A stretch of DNA of 42,204 bases, taken from the IMG/VR virus record IMGVR_UViG_3300046167_000527, positions 1 to 42,204 of that record. The stretch is one strand, 5' to 3'. Below the pieces are notes generated by a model. The model saw only the letters and a list, made by a program, of their open reading frames with translations. It did no database searches and had not been told where the DNA came from. The DNA comes from a virus. The translations under genes were made by a program, and so were the position numbers. Below, piece after piece: positions 6,886-14,154 of the stretch (positions within the stretch are counted from its first letter, which is position 1; every line of letters begins with the position of its first letter).

Positions 6886-6913
6886 TTGCTATATGAATCC
6901 AGTTGTGTATACT
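6886..6913 (+). promoter_or_regulatory. Sigma-70-type promoter, not of the cassette family
   Basis: TTGCTA (6886-6891), a 16-base spacer and TATACT (6908-6913), with an A-run/T-run UP-like element about 30 bases upstream. A strong AAGGAG ribosome binding site and ATG 6943 follow. Confidence 0.6.
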
Positions 6914-6942
6914 AGAGTCTATATGGTAAGGAGAAGATAATA

Positions 6943-7236
6943 ATGTTTGACTGCGATCTACCCCCGAGTCGTCCTGCACTACATGGGCATAGGGATGTCC
7001 TTGTGCACTTCATGTACGGAGAGACTCCTACTCGTTTTCGCATATATGAGAGTATGTACGATAGAGCAAAGGATGTCTTCTATAATGAAGACTCTACGTT
7101 CCGATATATCGTAGCATATGAGTTCCAACTCGTTACGAACAAAGACGATATTGATGAGTGGGTTGTTTCACCCCACAAGACTTACATCAACCTACAGGCA
7201 ATCTGTTCAATGAAAGTCATAGGATCCAACTCATGA
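6943..7236 (+). CDS. Hypothetical protein
   Basis: 97 residues after AAGGAGA. Starts MFDCDLPPSRPALHGHRD; soluble, with aromatic-rich beta-like segments. The stop overlaps the next ATG (ATGA at 7233). Family not recognised. Confidence 0.65.
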   Translation: MFDCDLPPSRPALHGHRDVLVHFMYGETPTRFRIYESMYDRAKDVFYNEDSTFRYIVAYEFQLVTNKDDIDEWVVSPHKTYINLQAICSMKVIGSNS

Positions 7237-7607
7237 GTACCGAAGATGACTCTGATGGTAAGGTAATATCTCTCGACGAGTTCCGACTCAAGCACAACAC
7301 AAACCCGATGGAAGAGTATGAACCAGTAGACTGGAACGGGTTGTTAAGTGGTGAATACGACATTATGCTGGAGAACCTAAAAGGATTGCTAGGTGAGATA
7401 CAGGATGATGAGATGCCCACCTACAGAGATTGGATCTCTCTATCTGCAGTGCTTGGTGTATTATCCGACACCTTAGACCACCTCTATGCTAATCAGGCAG
7501 TACAGTATGATAACGAACTGTATAATGCTGCTAATCAGATACGACAGTACACTACTGCCATGCAGGAGTTCGTACGACCCCATACTACATTCACGGAAGA
7601 GGAGTAA
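7233..7607 (+). CDS. Hypothetical acidic protein
   Basis: 124 residues from ATG 7233 (ATGA). It begins MSTEDDSDGKVISLDEFRLK, a short KVISLDEF-type motif often seen at the start of small phage proteins, then a helical domain with about ten Tyr/Trp. Coupled to the gene before. Function unknown. Confidence 0.65.
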   Translation: MSTEDDSDGKVISLDEFRLKHNTNPMEEYEPVDWNGLLSGEYDIMLENLKGLLGEIQDDEMPTYRDWISLSAVLGVLSDTLDHLYANQAVQYDNELYNAANQIRQYTTAMQEFVRPHTTFTEEE

Positions 7608-7613
7608 CACATT

Positions 7614-7856
7614 ATGACACCGCGAGAAGCACTATACCATCTCGTCATCGAATTAGGTCCAGTCCCGAACACGACTCGCAACGACAATCTCTCTCCGAAG
7701 GAGATCCGTCTTCGAGACTCGGTCGATGTGCTCAAGAACCTCATCGTCGAATCAGAGTCAAATACATCCCTTCAGAGTGAGGAAACAGACGACCCTATCG
7801 AAGCCGATCGATCAGACCTCATGGCATATTACTGCTCAGAGGCAAGCAAGCACTGA
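7614..7856 (+). CDS. Hypothetical protein
   Basis: 80 residues. GAGGAG lies about 10 bases before the ATG. Starts MTPREALYHLVIELG; predicted helical with an acidic Ser-rich tail. Last gene of the small operon from the promoter at 6886. Family not recognised. Confidence 0.6.
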   Translation: MTPREALYHLVIELGPVPNTTRNDNLSPKEIRLRDSVDVLKNLIVESESNTSLQSEETDDPIEADRSDLMAYYCSEASKH

Positions 7857-7934
7857 TCAGTGTGACTACAGCACGTGGTGGGTTTTTTAGACAGAAACGC
7901 AGACCGGCAGAGTCGGCAGGGAGAAATAGGTAAT

Positions 7935-8264
7935 ATGTCACAGAGTAGGAAACAATGGCAAAGAACACGAGAGTTTAAGATGGAGAATGGTGACCTGATC
8001 ACTCTCACAGAGAAAGTAAAGCAGTGGCACTATGACCGGAACCTTATTATTAAAGGTGCTACAGATAAGGATCAGTATATGAAACTGATTCAAGAGGCAG
8101 GAGAGTTATCTGATAATATCTGTAAGGGAAATGATATACGAGATGACATCGGAGACATGATGGTCGTCCTCATCAATATTGCTGAACGCAATGGTGTGAC
8201 AATGACCGCGTGCCTTGATCAAGCATGGGAAGACATTAAGGATCGGAAAGGGCACCATGGTTGA
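7935..8264 (+). CDS. MazG-like nucleotide pyrophosphohydrolase
   Basis: 109 residues from ATG 7935, which follows a GGGAGAAAT ribosome binding site; an upstream in-frame extension is poorly supported. It contains EAGE (E54, E57) and DDIGD (D71, D74), the ExxE and DxxD metal-binding pairs of all-alpha MazG-type NTP pyrophosphohydrolases. Phage MazG proteins are thought to hydrolyse nucleotides or alter host stringent signalling. It overlaps the next gene by eight bases. Confidence 0.8.
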   Translation: MSQSRKQWQRTREFKMENGDLITLTEKVKQWHYDRNLIIKGATDKDQYMKLIQEAGELSDNICKGNDIRDDIGDMMVVLINIAERNGVTMTACLDQAWEDIKDRKGHHG

Positions 8265-8439
8265 CGGAGTCTTCATCAAGGAGTCCGACAATCTACCAAG
8301 ACTACCCGATGACTGGGTGGAGTCTGGTGTCAAGGTTGCGTATTGGGAACCCACACCTGAACAGTTGGAGTTGGACCTTGAACCAAAGGGTTATACTCAT
8401 GTCTATAAGAACACAATAGGTGGATCAACCAAATACTGA
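8257..8439 (+). CDS. Small hypothetical protein
   Basis: 60 residues from ATG 8257, inside the end of the MazG-like gene. Starts MVDGVFIKESDNLPRL; a Pro-rich WEPTPEQLELDLEPKG segment in the middle. Its last base is the first base of the next start (TGATG). Unknown. Confidence 0.6.
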   Translation: MVDGVFIKESDNLPRLPDDWVESGVKVAYWEPTPEQLELDLEPKGYTHVYKNTIGGSTKY

Positions 8440-9131
8440 TGATCACACTCGGAGAATCTATCGGAGTATTTGATGACGTCGTGTCACGAGAGTGGTGCGA
8501 CGATGTCATTTGCATGTTCGAAAAGAAGATTACCGAAGCAGAGGGTCTACGCAAGGGTGATCCCGACGAGGATGTCAAGGGAGTTCTCTTTCGATCTAAT
8601 GAGAAACGCATAGATGTTGCGACTGGGATGCACAAGTACCAATCTATGGCGAGTCGACGAGAAGAGTTCTACACTGCACTTGAACCTGCCTTTGAATTGT
8701 ACATGCGGTCCATCACTGGGCAAGACAATAAGTCTTGGTGGGGAGACTTAGAGGAGATCGAGACCAAACTCCAACGCACACTTGCTGGTGGAGGGTTCTG
8801 TGTTCCTCATTTCGAGCAAGGCAACGACTCAGAGTGCGCACGACGATTTGGAGTCTACAGTCTCTATCTGAATGACCTACCTGAGCATTGCGGAACCGAG
8901 TTCCCCATGCACAATGCCATCCTCACTCCCAAGGCAGGACGTCTTGCGATCTGGCCAGCAGCATACACCCACCCCCATATGTCCTCTCCCGAGACTGGAC
9001 CAGACCAAGTATATCCTCACAGGGTGGTTCGTCTACCACATTCAGGGAAGCAACCGGCAGGTTCCCAAGACGTAAGTTGTTGTTATCATTCAGGTTCTTT
9101 AATTTGTCTTTGCTCACTTTTTGCGAGATAA
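8439..9131 (+). CDS. 2OG-Fe(II) oxygenase-like protein with a +1 frame break near its end
   Basis: The frame from ATG 8439 runs to 9131. It looks like a phage prolyl-4-hydroxylase-type 2OG-Fe(II) dioxygenase: FCVPHFEQG, a YSLYLND strand, GTEFP, then WPAAYTHPH, where the second metal His is expected. The usual ending KYILTGWFVY is not in this frame but in the +1 frame, which stops at TAA 9073-9075. That TAA is the first codon of promoter cassette 3, exactly as at other gene/cassette junctions, so the natural product probably ends at 9075. The break lies between about 8972 (run of five C) and 9010. Confidence 0.75.
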   Translation: MITLGESIGVFDDVVSREWCDDVICMFEKKITEAEGLRKGDPDEDVKGVLFRSNEKRIDVATGMHKYQSMASRREEFYTALEPAFELYMRSITGQDNKSWWGDLEEIETKLQRTLAGGGFCVPHFEQGNDSECARRFGVYSLYLNDLPEHCGTEFPMHNAILTPKAGRLAIWPAAYTHPHMSSPETGPDQVYPHRVVRLPHSGKQPAGSQDVSCCYHSGSLICLCSLFAR

Positions 9132-9148
9132 TAGTCTCATAAGTTAAG
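9072..9148 (+). promoter_or_regulatory. Early promoter cassette copy 3
   Basis: GTAAGTTGTTG opening; -35 TTGTCT at 9104-9109, 17-base spacer, -10 GATAAT at 9127-9132, then AGTCTCATAAGTTAAGGA. The cassette lies over the out-of-frame tail of the 8439 reading frame, which supports the gene really ending at 9075. Confidence 0.85.
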
Positions 9149-9157
9149 GAAATGAAT

Positions 9158-9334
9158 ATGGTAGTAACACTGAAGCACGTAGTTTATGAAGTCTCTGTAA
9201 TGAAGAACGGGAAGATGCGTCCCCGCACACTCCACAAGAAGGAGTTCCCTGAGACTTTTCGCTTCCCTGGAGATATAATCTTCATCGACGTCAACGGTCA
9301 GCAACGACCAGCATTAATCAAGAGTGTGAGTTAA
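9158..9334 (+). CDS. Small hypothetical early protein
   Basis: 58 residues. ATG 9158 is preferred over ATG 9152 because the AAGGA site is then seven to eight bases away. Starts MVVTLKHVVYEVSVMKNGKM; small beta-rich basic protein. Its last base overlaps the next ATG. Confidence 0.6.
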   Translation: MVVTLKHVVYEVSVMKNGKMRPRTLHKKEFPETFRFPGDIIFIDVNGQQRPALIKSVS

Positions 9335-9492
9335 TGGAGTTCTTTACTGTAAGGGTCGACCCCACTAGCATGGGTCGTCTACATAACTACTTTGCCACCG
9401 ACGACTGGGATACAATGCACCAGTCCATGGAGTTGATACTGTTGATGGGTGCAGATGATCCCGTCTACGGAGAGATGTGGATTAAGATATGA
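9334..9492 (+). CDS. Small hypothetical protein
   Basis: 52 residues starting in the TAATG overlap. Starts MEFFTVRVDPTSMGRLHNYF; acidic, soluble. Its TGA overlaps the next ATG (ATGA at 9489). Confidence 0.55.
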   Translation: MEFFTVRVDPTSMGRLHNYFATDDWDTMHQSMELILLMGADDPVYGEMWIKI

Positions 9493-9746
9493 CAACGACT
9501 CATGTAACTTCCAAGAAGAAAGGTGCCGACTGGTATATCAAGTGGTTGTCCACCATCCTCATCCTGACCAGTGTGGCATTCCGTTCTGCTGGACCAGAGT
9601 ACCGAGAGTGGGACATCACCATAGGGTTCATCGCAACTATCGGGTGGACATCTGTCTCCATCATGTGGAACGACCGAGCACTCATCCTCCTCAACGGAGT
9701 CATGGGTTGCCTGTTGGGTTCATCACTAATACAAATCTGGTTCTGA
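9489..9746 (+). CDS. Conserved phage two-helix membrane protein
   Basis: 85 residues from the ATGA overlap. Pattern: soluble head, WYIKWLSTILILTSVAFRS, a second helix around IGFIATIGWTSVSIMW, then NDRALILLNGVMG. I recall this arrangement (WYIKW, MW-DRA, LN) from small membrane proteins of T4-like marine phages (DUF6552 from memory). Function unknown. It sits just upstream of another membrane protein and the cytochrome. Confidence 0.7.
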   Translation: MTTTHVTSKKKGADWYIKWLSTILILTSVAFRSAGPEYREWDITIGFIATIGWTSVSIMWNDRALILLNGVMGCLLGSSLIQIWF

Positions 9747-9747
9747 T

Positions 9748-10044
9748 ATGGAAGTAAGTGAAGAAATCAAGATTGCAATACAGATACTGATCTTCGGGTT
9801 GGTTGTGGTTGCACGTCTACACATGACCTCTCACCTCGCTCGGAAACGAGTCTGGGGATTCTCTATGAATTGCTTTGCCGGAATATGCTACTGTGGTGTC
9901 ATGATCTACTCAGGGTTGTATATCCTTGCGGCAATGGATCTGGTCATCATGTGTCTGGATGCACGTGGTGTGAAGAACAACCTGCGTGATGTCGAAGACG
10001 GTCTGTTCCGTCAGTCAGAACAGGACTGTGACCATCCGAACTAG
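9748..10044 (+). CDS. Membrane protein upstream of the cytochrome gene
   Basis: 98 residues, starting two bases after the previous stop. Two or three hydrophobic helices (about residues 8-22, 37-52 and 54-68), with DARGVKNN after the last. Its 3' end overlaps the cytochrome c gene, so the two are coupled. No family recognised; it could be a membrane partner of the cytochrome, but that rests only on position. Confidence 0.6.
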   Translation: MEVSEEIKIAIQILIFGLVVVARLHMTSHLARKRVWGFSMNCFAGICYCGVMIYSGLYILAAMDLVIMCLDARGVKNNLRDVEDGLFRQSEQDCDHPN

Positions 10045-10285
10045 CATCCTGCTCCTCGTCCTCCTTGCCGGTTGTGGTGAACCCATGACCAGAGGTGAGG
10101 CAAAGTACCGAGTATGTGCTGGATGCCACGAGGGTGGCATAGGACCAAACCTCCGAGGCAGGGACGTCGCCGACTCCCTGCGATCCTTCCGAGATGGAGA
10201 GGGCAATCCTCTCATGCAGTCTCAGGCAAGTAACCTGTCCGATCAGGACATATCCGATATATCAGAGTATCTCCTAACCTATTGA
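10028..10285 (+). CDS. c-type cytochrome lipoprotein
   Basis: 85 residues from GTG 10028, chosen because it puts a lipoprotein signal directly after the start (TSILLLVLLAGC, lipid Cys16); an in-frame ATG at 9989 would give a longer head. The heme-binding motif CAGCH is at 30-34, followed by GGIGPNLRG as in small class I cytochromes c. Met63 in GNPLMQ is a candidate distal heme ligand, and the last segment (LSDQDISDISEYL) matches the usual C-terminal helix. Family role: periplasmic one-electron carrier between membrane complexes, matured by the host Ccm or Ccs system. All core elements are intact. Confidence 0.85.
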   Translation: MTIRTSILLLVLLAGCGEPMTRGEAKYRVCAGCHEGGIGPNLRGRDVADSLRSFRDGEGNPLMQSQASNLSDQDISDISEYLLTY

Positions 10286-10286
10286 T

Positions 10287-10355
10287 TCTATTCAAGTTTT
10301 CACTGTTGTCTTTGGTACTGGGTTGCGGGATAATAGATTCAATGGTTAAGGAGAT
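10287..10355 (+). promoter_or_regulatory. Early promoter cassette copy 4
   Basis: Starts just after the cytochrome stop (TTGATTCTATTCAAGTTTT). -35 TTGTCT at 10306-10311, 17-base spacer, -10 GATAAT at 10329-10334, then AGATTCAATGGTTAAGGAG. Confidence 0.8.
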
Positions 10356-10359
10356 TGAT

Positions 10360-10700
10360 ATGGAACTGGATTTTGATACCGCTGTTGATAAGTTGCTTGA
10401 TGCCGCTGCTACCGACTTTGCTCAATGGAAAGCAAGAGGAGAATATGGTAGTGCCAACGACTTCGAAGACTTCCGAGAGAACATCTACCGCGACGGTGGT
10501 CGTAAGTACCTCCGCATCACCAAGAGTCAAGGTGGTCAGCAGATGCGTCTGGGGTTTCGTCGTGTTAGCAGACGGTCCAAAGTTCAAGTGTGGTGACATC
10601 CTGAAGGCAGCATCTTGGGCAGCACCCGCCACCTAACAAAGCACGCGGCAACATCTTCGAAGAGTATGATGTTCGCTGGACCGGTCCAAACTACCTGTAA
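10360..10700 (+). pseudogene. Conserved T4-like phage protein, frame broken twice
   Basis: From ATG 10360 the frame reads MELDFDTAVDKLLDAAATD and continues to about 10541. The expected continuation VWGFVVLADGPKFKCGDILK is in the +1 frame, and after a stop at 10634-10636 the ending ARGNIFEEYDVRWTGPNYL is in the next +1 frame, stopping at 10700. I recall similar small phage proteins with the continuous order V-x-F...GDILKA..W.AP...ARGNI...WTGP. The ancestral gene is therefore about 112 codons with two one-base frame changes. Either a decayed gene or two sequencing insertions; the well-preserved protein sequence on both sides favours the latter. Confidence 0.6.
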
Positions 10701-10711
10701 GGAGAAATGGT

Positions 10712-10956
10712 ATGATGCAATGTTACTTCACCGAGCGCACTGACCCGAGAGCAAATGCTCGAGACTGCACCCTGTAAGACCATCCACTGGGACTGACCCC
10801 TTCAAGGTGATCAAGAAGGGTCGTGGTATCTTCGACGAGCACGGATACAAGTCAGGGTACACCTAAGAACCACCGAGACGAATTCGGTATGGCATATATC
10901 TGGTCAGAAGCGCAGACAAGATGTTTGTGCGCAAGCATGGGACGACCCCACTGTGA
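10712..10956 (+). pseudogene. Hypothetical phage protein gene, frame broken several times
   Basis: A good ribosome binding site (AAGGAG) precedes ATG 10712 (MMQCYFTERTDPR). Protein-like segments then follow in successive frames: KTIHW, DPFKVIKKGRGIFDEHGYKS, PKNHRDEFGMAYIWSEA and DKMFVRKHGTTPL, ending TGA 10954-10956 in a GTGA overlap with the next gene. The first three shifts are +1, near AAA (10753), GGG (10789) and GGG (10855); the last is -1 or +2 near 10909. The overlapping stop and the conserved-looking segments suggest a once-intact gene of about 80 codons. Confidence 0.5.
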
Positions 10957-11237
10957 AACTAAAGATTCTAAGAGAGACCACGAACTTCACCAAGGTGGAG
11001 TACACCGTACCCAAACACGACTATCTGGTCGAGGGTGGACATGGTGGTCGGTTGGTCGCATACCGCAAGCAAGGCAGTGACGTCTGGGAGAAGTTCTCCA
11101 GACTGGCACCATTCAGTAAGAAGCACCGTTCGTTCAAGGAGTTGCGGGAAGAGATTCCTGTCGAGTTCGTGACTCCGGTTGCTTCAAATCCATGGGACAA
11201 TAGATCCTACAATTCATTAGAGGCATTCATGGCATGA
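10953..11237 (+). CDS. Hypothetical protein
   Basis: 94 residues from GTG 10953 (GTGA overlap). Starts MKLKILRETTNFTKVEYTVP; basic, soluble, with beta-like repeats of Tyr/Val. The next gene starts inside its end (ATGA at 11234). Family not recognised. Confidence 0.65.
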   Translation: MKLKILRETTNFTKVEYTVPKHDYLVEGGHGGRLVAYRKQGSDVWEKFSRLAPFSKKHRSFKELREEIPVEFVTPVASNPWDNRSYNSLEAFMA

Positions 11238-11413
11238 AAGTAGTCGTAACCAAACCACCAGCAGCGAGTCTAGTCTGGTATGAGCACGCCGTCGGGCAGA
11301 TCTTCGAAGTTATCTACGAGACTCCGTCAGAGTATTATGTCCGCACTGGTGACAATATGAACACCGGCAACTTTATCCAAAAGACTGACGCAAAAGTCTT
11401 GTTGAACGATTAA
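11234..11413 (+). CDS. Small hypothetical protein
   Basis: 59 residues from the ATGA overlap. Starts MKVVVTKPPAASLVWYEHAV; looks like a small beta barrel (VGQIFEVIYETPSEYYVR). Unknown function. Confidence 0.6.
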   Translation: MKVVVTKPPAASLVWYEHAVGQIFEVIYETPSEYYVRTGDNMNTGNFIQKTDAKVLLND

Positions 11414-11431
11414 TCGAGAAGGAAATTTATC

Positions 11432-11728
11432 ATGGCAACAGCAAAGAAGAAAGTTATCCCATCACCAGTCGATGTAGTAGGTCGCAAGGTGTCTTGGTCT
11501 CCTGCGAAGAACAGTGACCGTCTCTACGGTGAAGTGATTAAGGTGTACTACAAGATGGGTGCCGACCCTCGATACCCCAAAGGTTCTCAGGGTTACAAGA
11601 ATGGCATTCGTAAGTTATTTCAGAAGATGTCAATCATTCTCGGGGACGGTCGAGTACTAAATATCTCCTCGGAAATGGAAGACTTGCGCGCAATCGGTAT
11701 GGTTGCGGAGTCAAATAACGAGGACTAA
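11432..11728 (+). CDS. Small basic beta-rich protein
   Basis: 98 residues, with an AGAAGGAAA ribosome binding site. Starts MATAKKKVIPSPVDVVGRKV and contains VSWSP...YGEVIKVYYK, resembling small SH3-like or KOW-type folds. No family named. It ends two bases before the following gene. Confidence 0.6.
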   Translation: MATAKKKVIPSPVDVVGRKVSWSPAKNSDRLYGEVIKVYYKMGADPRYPKGSQGYKNGIRKLFQKMSIILGDGRVLNISSEMEDLRAIGMVAESNNED

Positions 11729-11729
11729 C

Positions 11730-12725
11730 ATGCGCTGGATCACACTTGGAACATCACTCTCCATTGCTGGAGTTGCTGCTTGGTATAGTATAGCAGGTCT
11801 CATAGCAATCTTCTCTGGGTCGGTAGTACCGATCGCCATCATGGGTGGAGTACTTGAGGTTGGCAAGTTGGTCACTGCTGCATGGTTGCACGCCAACTGG
11901 ACAGTGAGTCCTTGGTGGATGAGAGGGTATCTGACATCGGCGGTTATTGTGCTGATGTTGATAACTTCTCTGGGCATCTTCGGGTTCTTATCCAAAGCAC
12001 ACCTCGAGCATTCGATACAGTCACAGGGCGGTAACGAGATCGCATCCGAGGCACTGGAAAGAAGGATCGAAAGAAAGCAACGGGTCATCGACGATGCGGA
12101 GACTGTGCTGTCCCAGCTGGACGCGCAGGTCCAAACGCTCATCGACTATGATCGTATCCGTGGCAAAGACGGGGCGATGGCAGTCCGGAAGGAACAGAAA
12201 GAAGAACGGGCAGAACTCAACGCCCAGATTGATGAGGCGACTGACGAGGTTATTACGCTCAACAAGCAGTTGGACTACGGCAAGCAGAAGCAGTTGCAGA
12301 TTGAGGTCGAGGTTGGTCCGCTCAAGTATATCGCAGAACTGATATACGGAGAGGAGAACGCAGAGGATAACTTCGACAAGGCAGTGCGGTTCGTCATTAT
12401 GCTTCTGGTGTTTGTATTCGATCCACTGGCAGTTGTCCTGCTCCTAGCGGCAACAACCGAGTTTCGTAGAGAACAGACCAGCAAGATGTTCTATGACGAC
12501 GGCAACCTGAAGGTCGACCCGAACAATGTGGTGACCGTAGACGATCCCCTGCCTGTATTTGTAGAGACGGTAGAAGAAGTTGAAGTCGAACTGGACATAC
12601 CAGAAGACGAAGAACTGTCTGATTATGAGACAATTGTAGTTGAGGACGACATAGCAGATCCGACCGAAGTTGTCCGCAAGCACGAAGAAGGATGGTATAC
12701 CCAAGGCGGTACACCTAATGGTTGA
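11730..12725 (+). CDS. Membrane-anchored coiled-coil protein
   Basis: 331 residues from ATG 11730. Three or four hydrophobic helices in residues 1-95 and another pair near residues 225-245 (FVIMLLVFVFDPLAVVLLL). Between them is a long charged coiled coil rich in Glu/Arg/Gln, and the last 70 residues are strongly acidic. Comparable multi-helix plus coiled-coil proteins occur in T4-like marine phages without known function. It could organise membrane-associated replication or lysis timing; that is a guess. Confidence 0.65.
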   Translation: MRWITLGTSLSIAGVAAWYSIAGLIAIFSGSVVPIAIMGGVLEVGKLVTAAWLHANWTVSPWWMRGYLTSAVIVLMLITSLGIFGFLSKAHLEHSIQSQGGNEIASEALERRIERKQRVIDDAETVLSQLDAQVQTLIDYDRIRGKDGAMAVRKEQKEERAELNAQIDEATDEVITLNKQLDYGKQKQLQIEVEVGPLKYIAELIYGEENAEDNFDKAVRFVIMLLVFVFDPLAVVLLLAATTEFRREQTSKMFYDDGNLKVDPNNVVTVDDPLPVFVETVEEVEVELDIPEDEELSDYETIVVEDDIADPTEVVRKHEEGWYTQGGTPNG

Positions 12726-12750
12726 CTTTGAGTAACAATTGAGCGAGAAT
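12722..12750 (+). promoter_or_regulatory. Possible sigma-70 promoter
   Basis: TTGACT (12722-12727), a 17-base spacer and GAGAAT (12745-12750), partly over the end of the upstream gene. The -10 ends only six bases before ATG 12757, which would make a leaderless transcript, so it may be fortuitous. Confidence 0.3.
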
Positions 12751-12756
12751 TATATT

Positions 12757-13383
12757 ATGAATATCTTCCCCATAGAATACGACGCCAAGGGCAGACCCTG
12801 CCCTATCGAATCAGCAAGAGTGCAGTGCGATCAACACGCACAGAAGATGTACCTTGAGTCTGCCCAGATGCTGTCCACTGCCCACCGCCTGCTTGACGGC
12901 ACGGTGGGGGTTGTCCCGAGCACGGACAAGCAAGGCAACATGGTCTACCTCAAGTCGGGCAAACTCCGTGTCAAGAAGCACTGGAAACTCGACGACGAGC
13001 GCGAGACTGAGATGTACTTGGCAGTCCACCCCAAGCACCCAACCACTCTCTGGACTATGGAGTCTGCTGAGAACTACGACTGGCACTATGCCCACTTTGT
13101 AGAACTTCTCAACGAGTTCGAGCGTCGCCACAAGAAACTGCCCAAGACAGCAGTGATGAAAGAGATACTGGCACGTCGACCTGACAACATCCCCAATGTT
13201 CCGGCAACCCCAATCAAACTCGCAATGGCACAATTTCCACATTGCGTGGTGCGTGGACCCGACGGTGTCATCGACGTGGTAGAGTCTTACAGGAACTTCT
13301 ATATAGAGGACAAGAAGAGATTTGCAACTTGGAACAAGGGTAGGTCTGCACCAAGTTGGTGGGCAACCCAAGGAGTGAGATGA
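12757..13383 (+). CDS. Conserved phage protein (CDxHxxKMxLExAQ type)
   Basis: 208 residues from ATG 12757; an in-frame TTG at 12739 is less likely. The N-terminal signature is CDQHAQKMYLESAQMLSTAH, known to me from many phage proteins that share this Cys/His/Lys/Glu pattern. Later WTMESAENYDWHYAHFVELL and a C-terminal W-rich end. Function not established as far as I know. Its stop overlaps the next start. Confidence 0.7.
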   Translation: MNIFPIEYDAKGRPCPIESARVQCDQHAQKMYLESAQMLSTAHRLLDGTVGVVPSTDKQGNMVYLKSGKLRVKKHWKLDDERETEMYLAVHPKHPTTLWTMESAENYDWHYAHFVELLNEFERRHKKLPKTAVMKEILARRPDNIPNVPATPIKLAMAQFPHCVVRGPDGVIDVVESYRNFYIEDKKRFATWNKGRSAPSWWATQGVR

Positions 13384-13625
13384 TGGTAGATATGAAGGAA
13401 GTGAAGGAAACTCTGAGCACCAAGGCAGAGGAGGCAATGAAACGTCCCCTCGATGAGAACCCAGTTGACCAAGTCATTGTCAACAAACTCCCCGACACAG
13501 ACAACGAAGAAGTAGACAAAGTCTATCAGGCACGTTGGGTCTGGTATCATACCCTCCTAGCACTGGAACTGTTCTTCACGAATCTGTTCCTGTTTATTTT
13601 AATTATCATAACATTGGTGAAGTAA
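13380..13625 (+). CDS. Small C-terminal tail-anchored membrane protein
   Basis: 81 residues from ATG 13380 (ATGA overlap). A charged soluble part is followed by one transmembrane segment close to the C-terminus (LFLFILIIITL), so the protein is probably tail-anchored. Unknown function. Confidence 0.6.
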   Translation: MMVDMKEVKETLSTKAEEAMKRPLDENPVDQVIVNKLPDTDNEEVDKVYQARWVWYHTLLALELFFTNLFLFILIIITLVK

Positions 13626-13864
13626 TGTCAGAGTACAAGAAGGGTAACACGAAGTTGTTTAACATTCGTGTCCCAGAATACCTCCACGGTCAATTCAAAG
13701 AAGTCGCAAAGGAAGAAGGTGTCTCCATGGCAAACCTCCTGATCGGGTTCATGGAGAGAGTAGTCAACGGGGAAGAAGAGGCAATCGCAAAGTCAAAGCA
13801 GAATGCCGAATTCGATCCACTGGCAGACATCCGTACCCAATACCGAAAAGGAGATGACTTCTGA
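13625..13864 (+). CDS. Ribbon-helix-helix DNA-binding protein
   Basis: 79 residues from ATG 13625, overlapping the upstream TAA. The pattern KLFNIRVPEYLHGQFKEVAK then GVSMANLLIGFMERVV fits a ribbon-helix-helix (Arc/CopG-like) fold: an N-terminal strand with alternating residues and two helices. It would act as a dimer on palindromic DNA. A candidate regulator of phage transcription; targets unknown, though the inverted repeats in this window are possible sites. Confidence 0.7.
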   Translation: MSEYKKGNTKLFNIRVPEYLHGQFKEVAKEEGVSMANLLIGFMERVVNGEEEAIAKSKQNAEFDPLADIRTQYRKGDDF

Positions 13865-14154
13865 TGGCGAAGAAGACCGAGATAGATTACAAGTACAGTG
13901 AAGACCGCATCCTCGAAGAACTCAAGGCATATGTCGATAAGACATACGGTGAGCACTACTCTAAGAACAAGTTCCAAGCAACCGAGTTCATCATCGACGG
14001 TGGCCACGGAGAAGGTTTCTGCCTCGGTAACATCTTAAAATACACCCAGCGTTATGGCAAGAAGGCAGGCAAGAATCGTGCTGACCTGATGAAAGTTGTA
14101 CACTATGCCATCATCGCACTGCACGTCCACGACCTCGGTCTGGAAGATGATTAA
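13864..14154 (+). CDS. DUF3310-like (SaV-like) protein
   Basis: 96 residues. The central block FCLGNILKYTQRYGKKAGKN followed by ADLMKVVHYAIIAL matches the conserved core of DUF3310/SaV-like phage proteins (F..GN..KYI.RYG.K......DL.K..HY). These occur in many phages, often near nucleotide metabolism genes; a nucleotide kinase role is known for the T7 gp1.7 relatives. It overlaps both neighbours. Confidence 0.75.
   Translation: MAKKTEIDYKYSEDRILEELKAYVDKTYGEHYSKNKFQATEFIIDGGHGEGFCLGNILKYTQRYGKKAGKNRADLMKVVHYAIIALHVHDLGLEDD

Noticed and set aside
10360-10956. Programmed +1 frameshifting at stop codons (RF2-like) as the main explanation
   Set aside because: Three sites fit, but the other breaks in the window are not at stop codons, and nearby homopolymers explain nearly all of them with one extra base each.
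12811-13437. A 208-codon minus-strand frame opposite the 12757 gene
   Set aside because: It lies exactly over a well-supported + strand gene and has Cys/His/Leu-rich composition typical of an antisense shadow.
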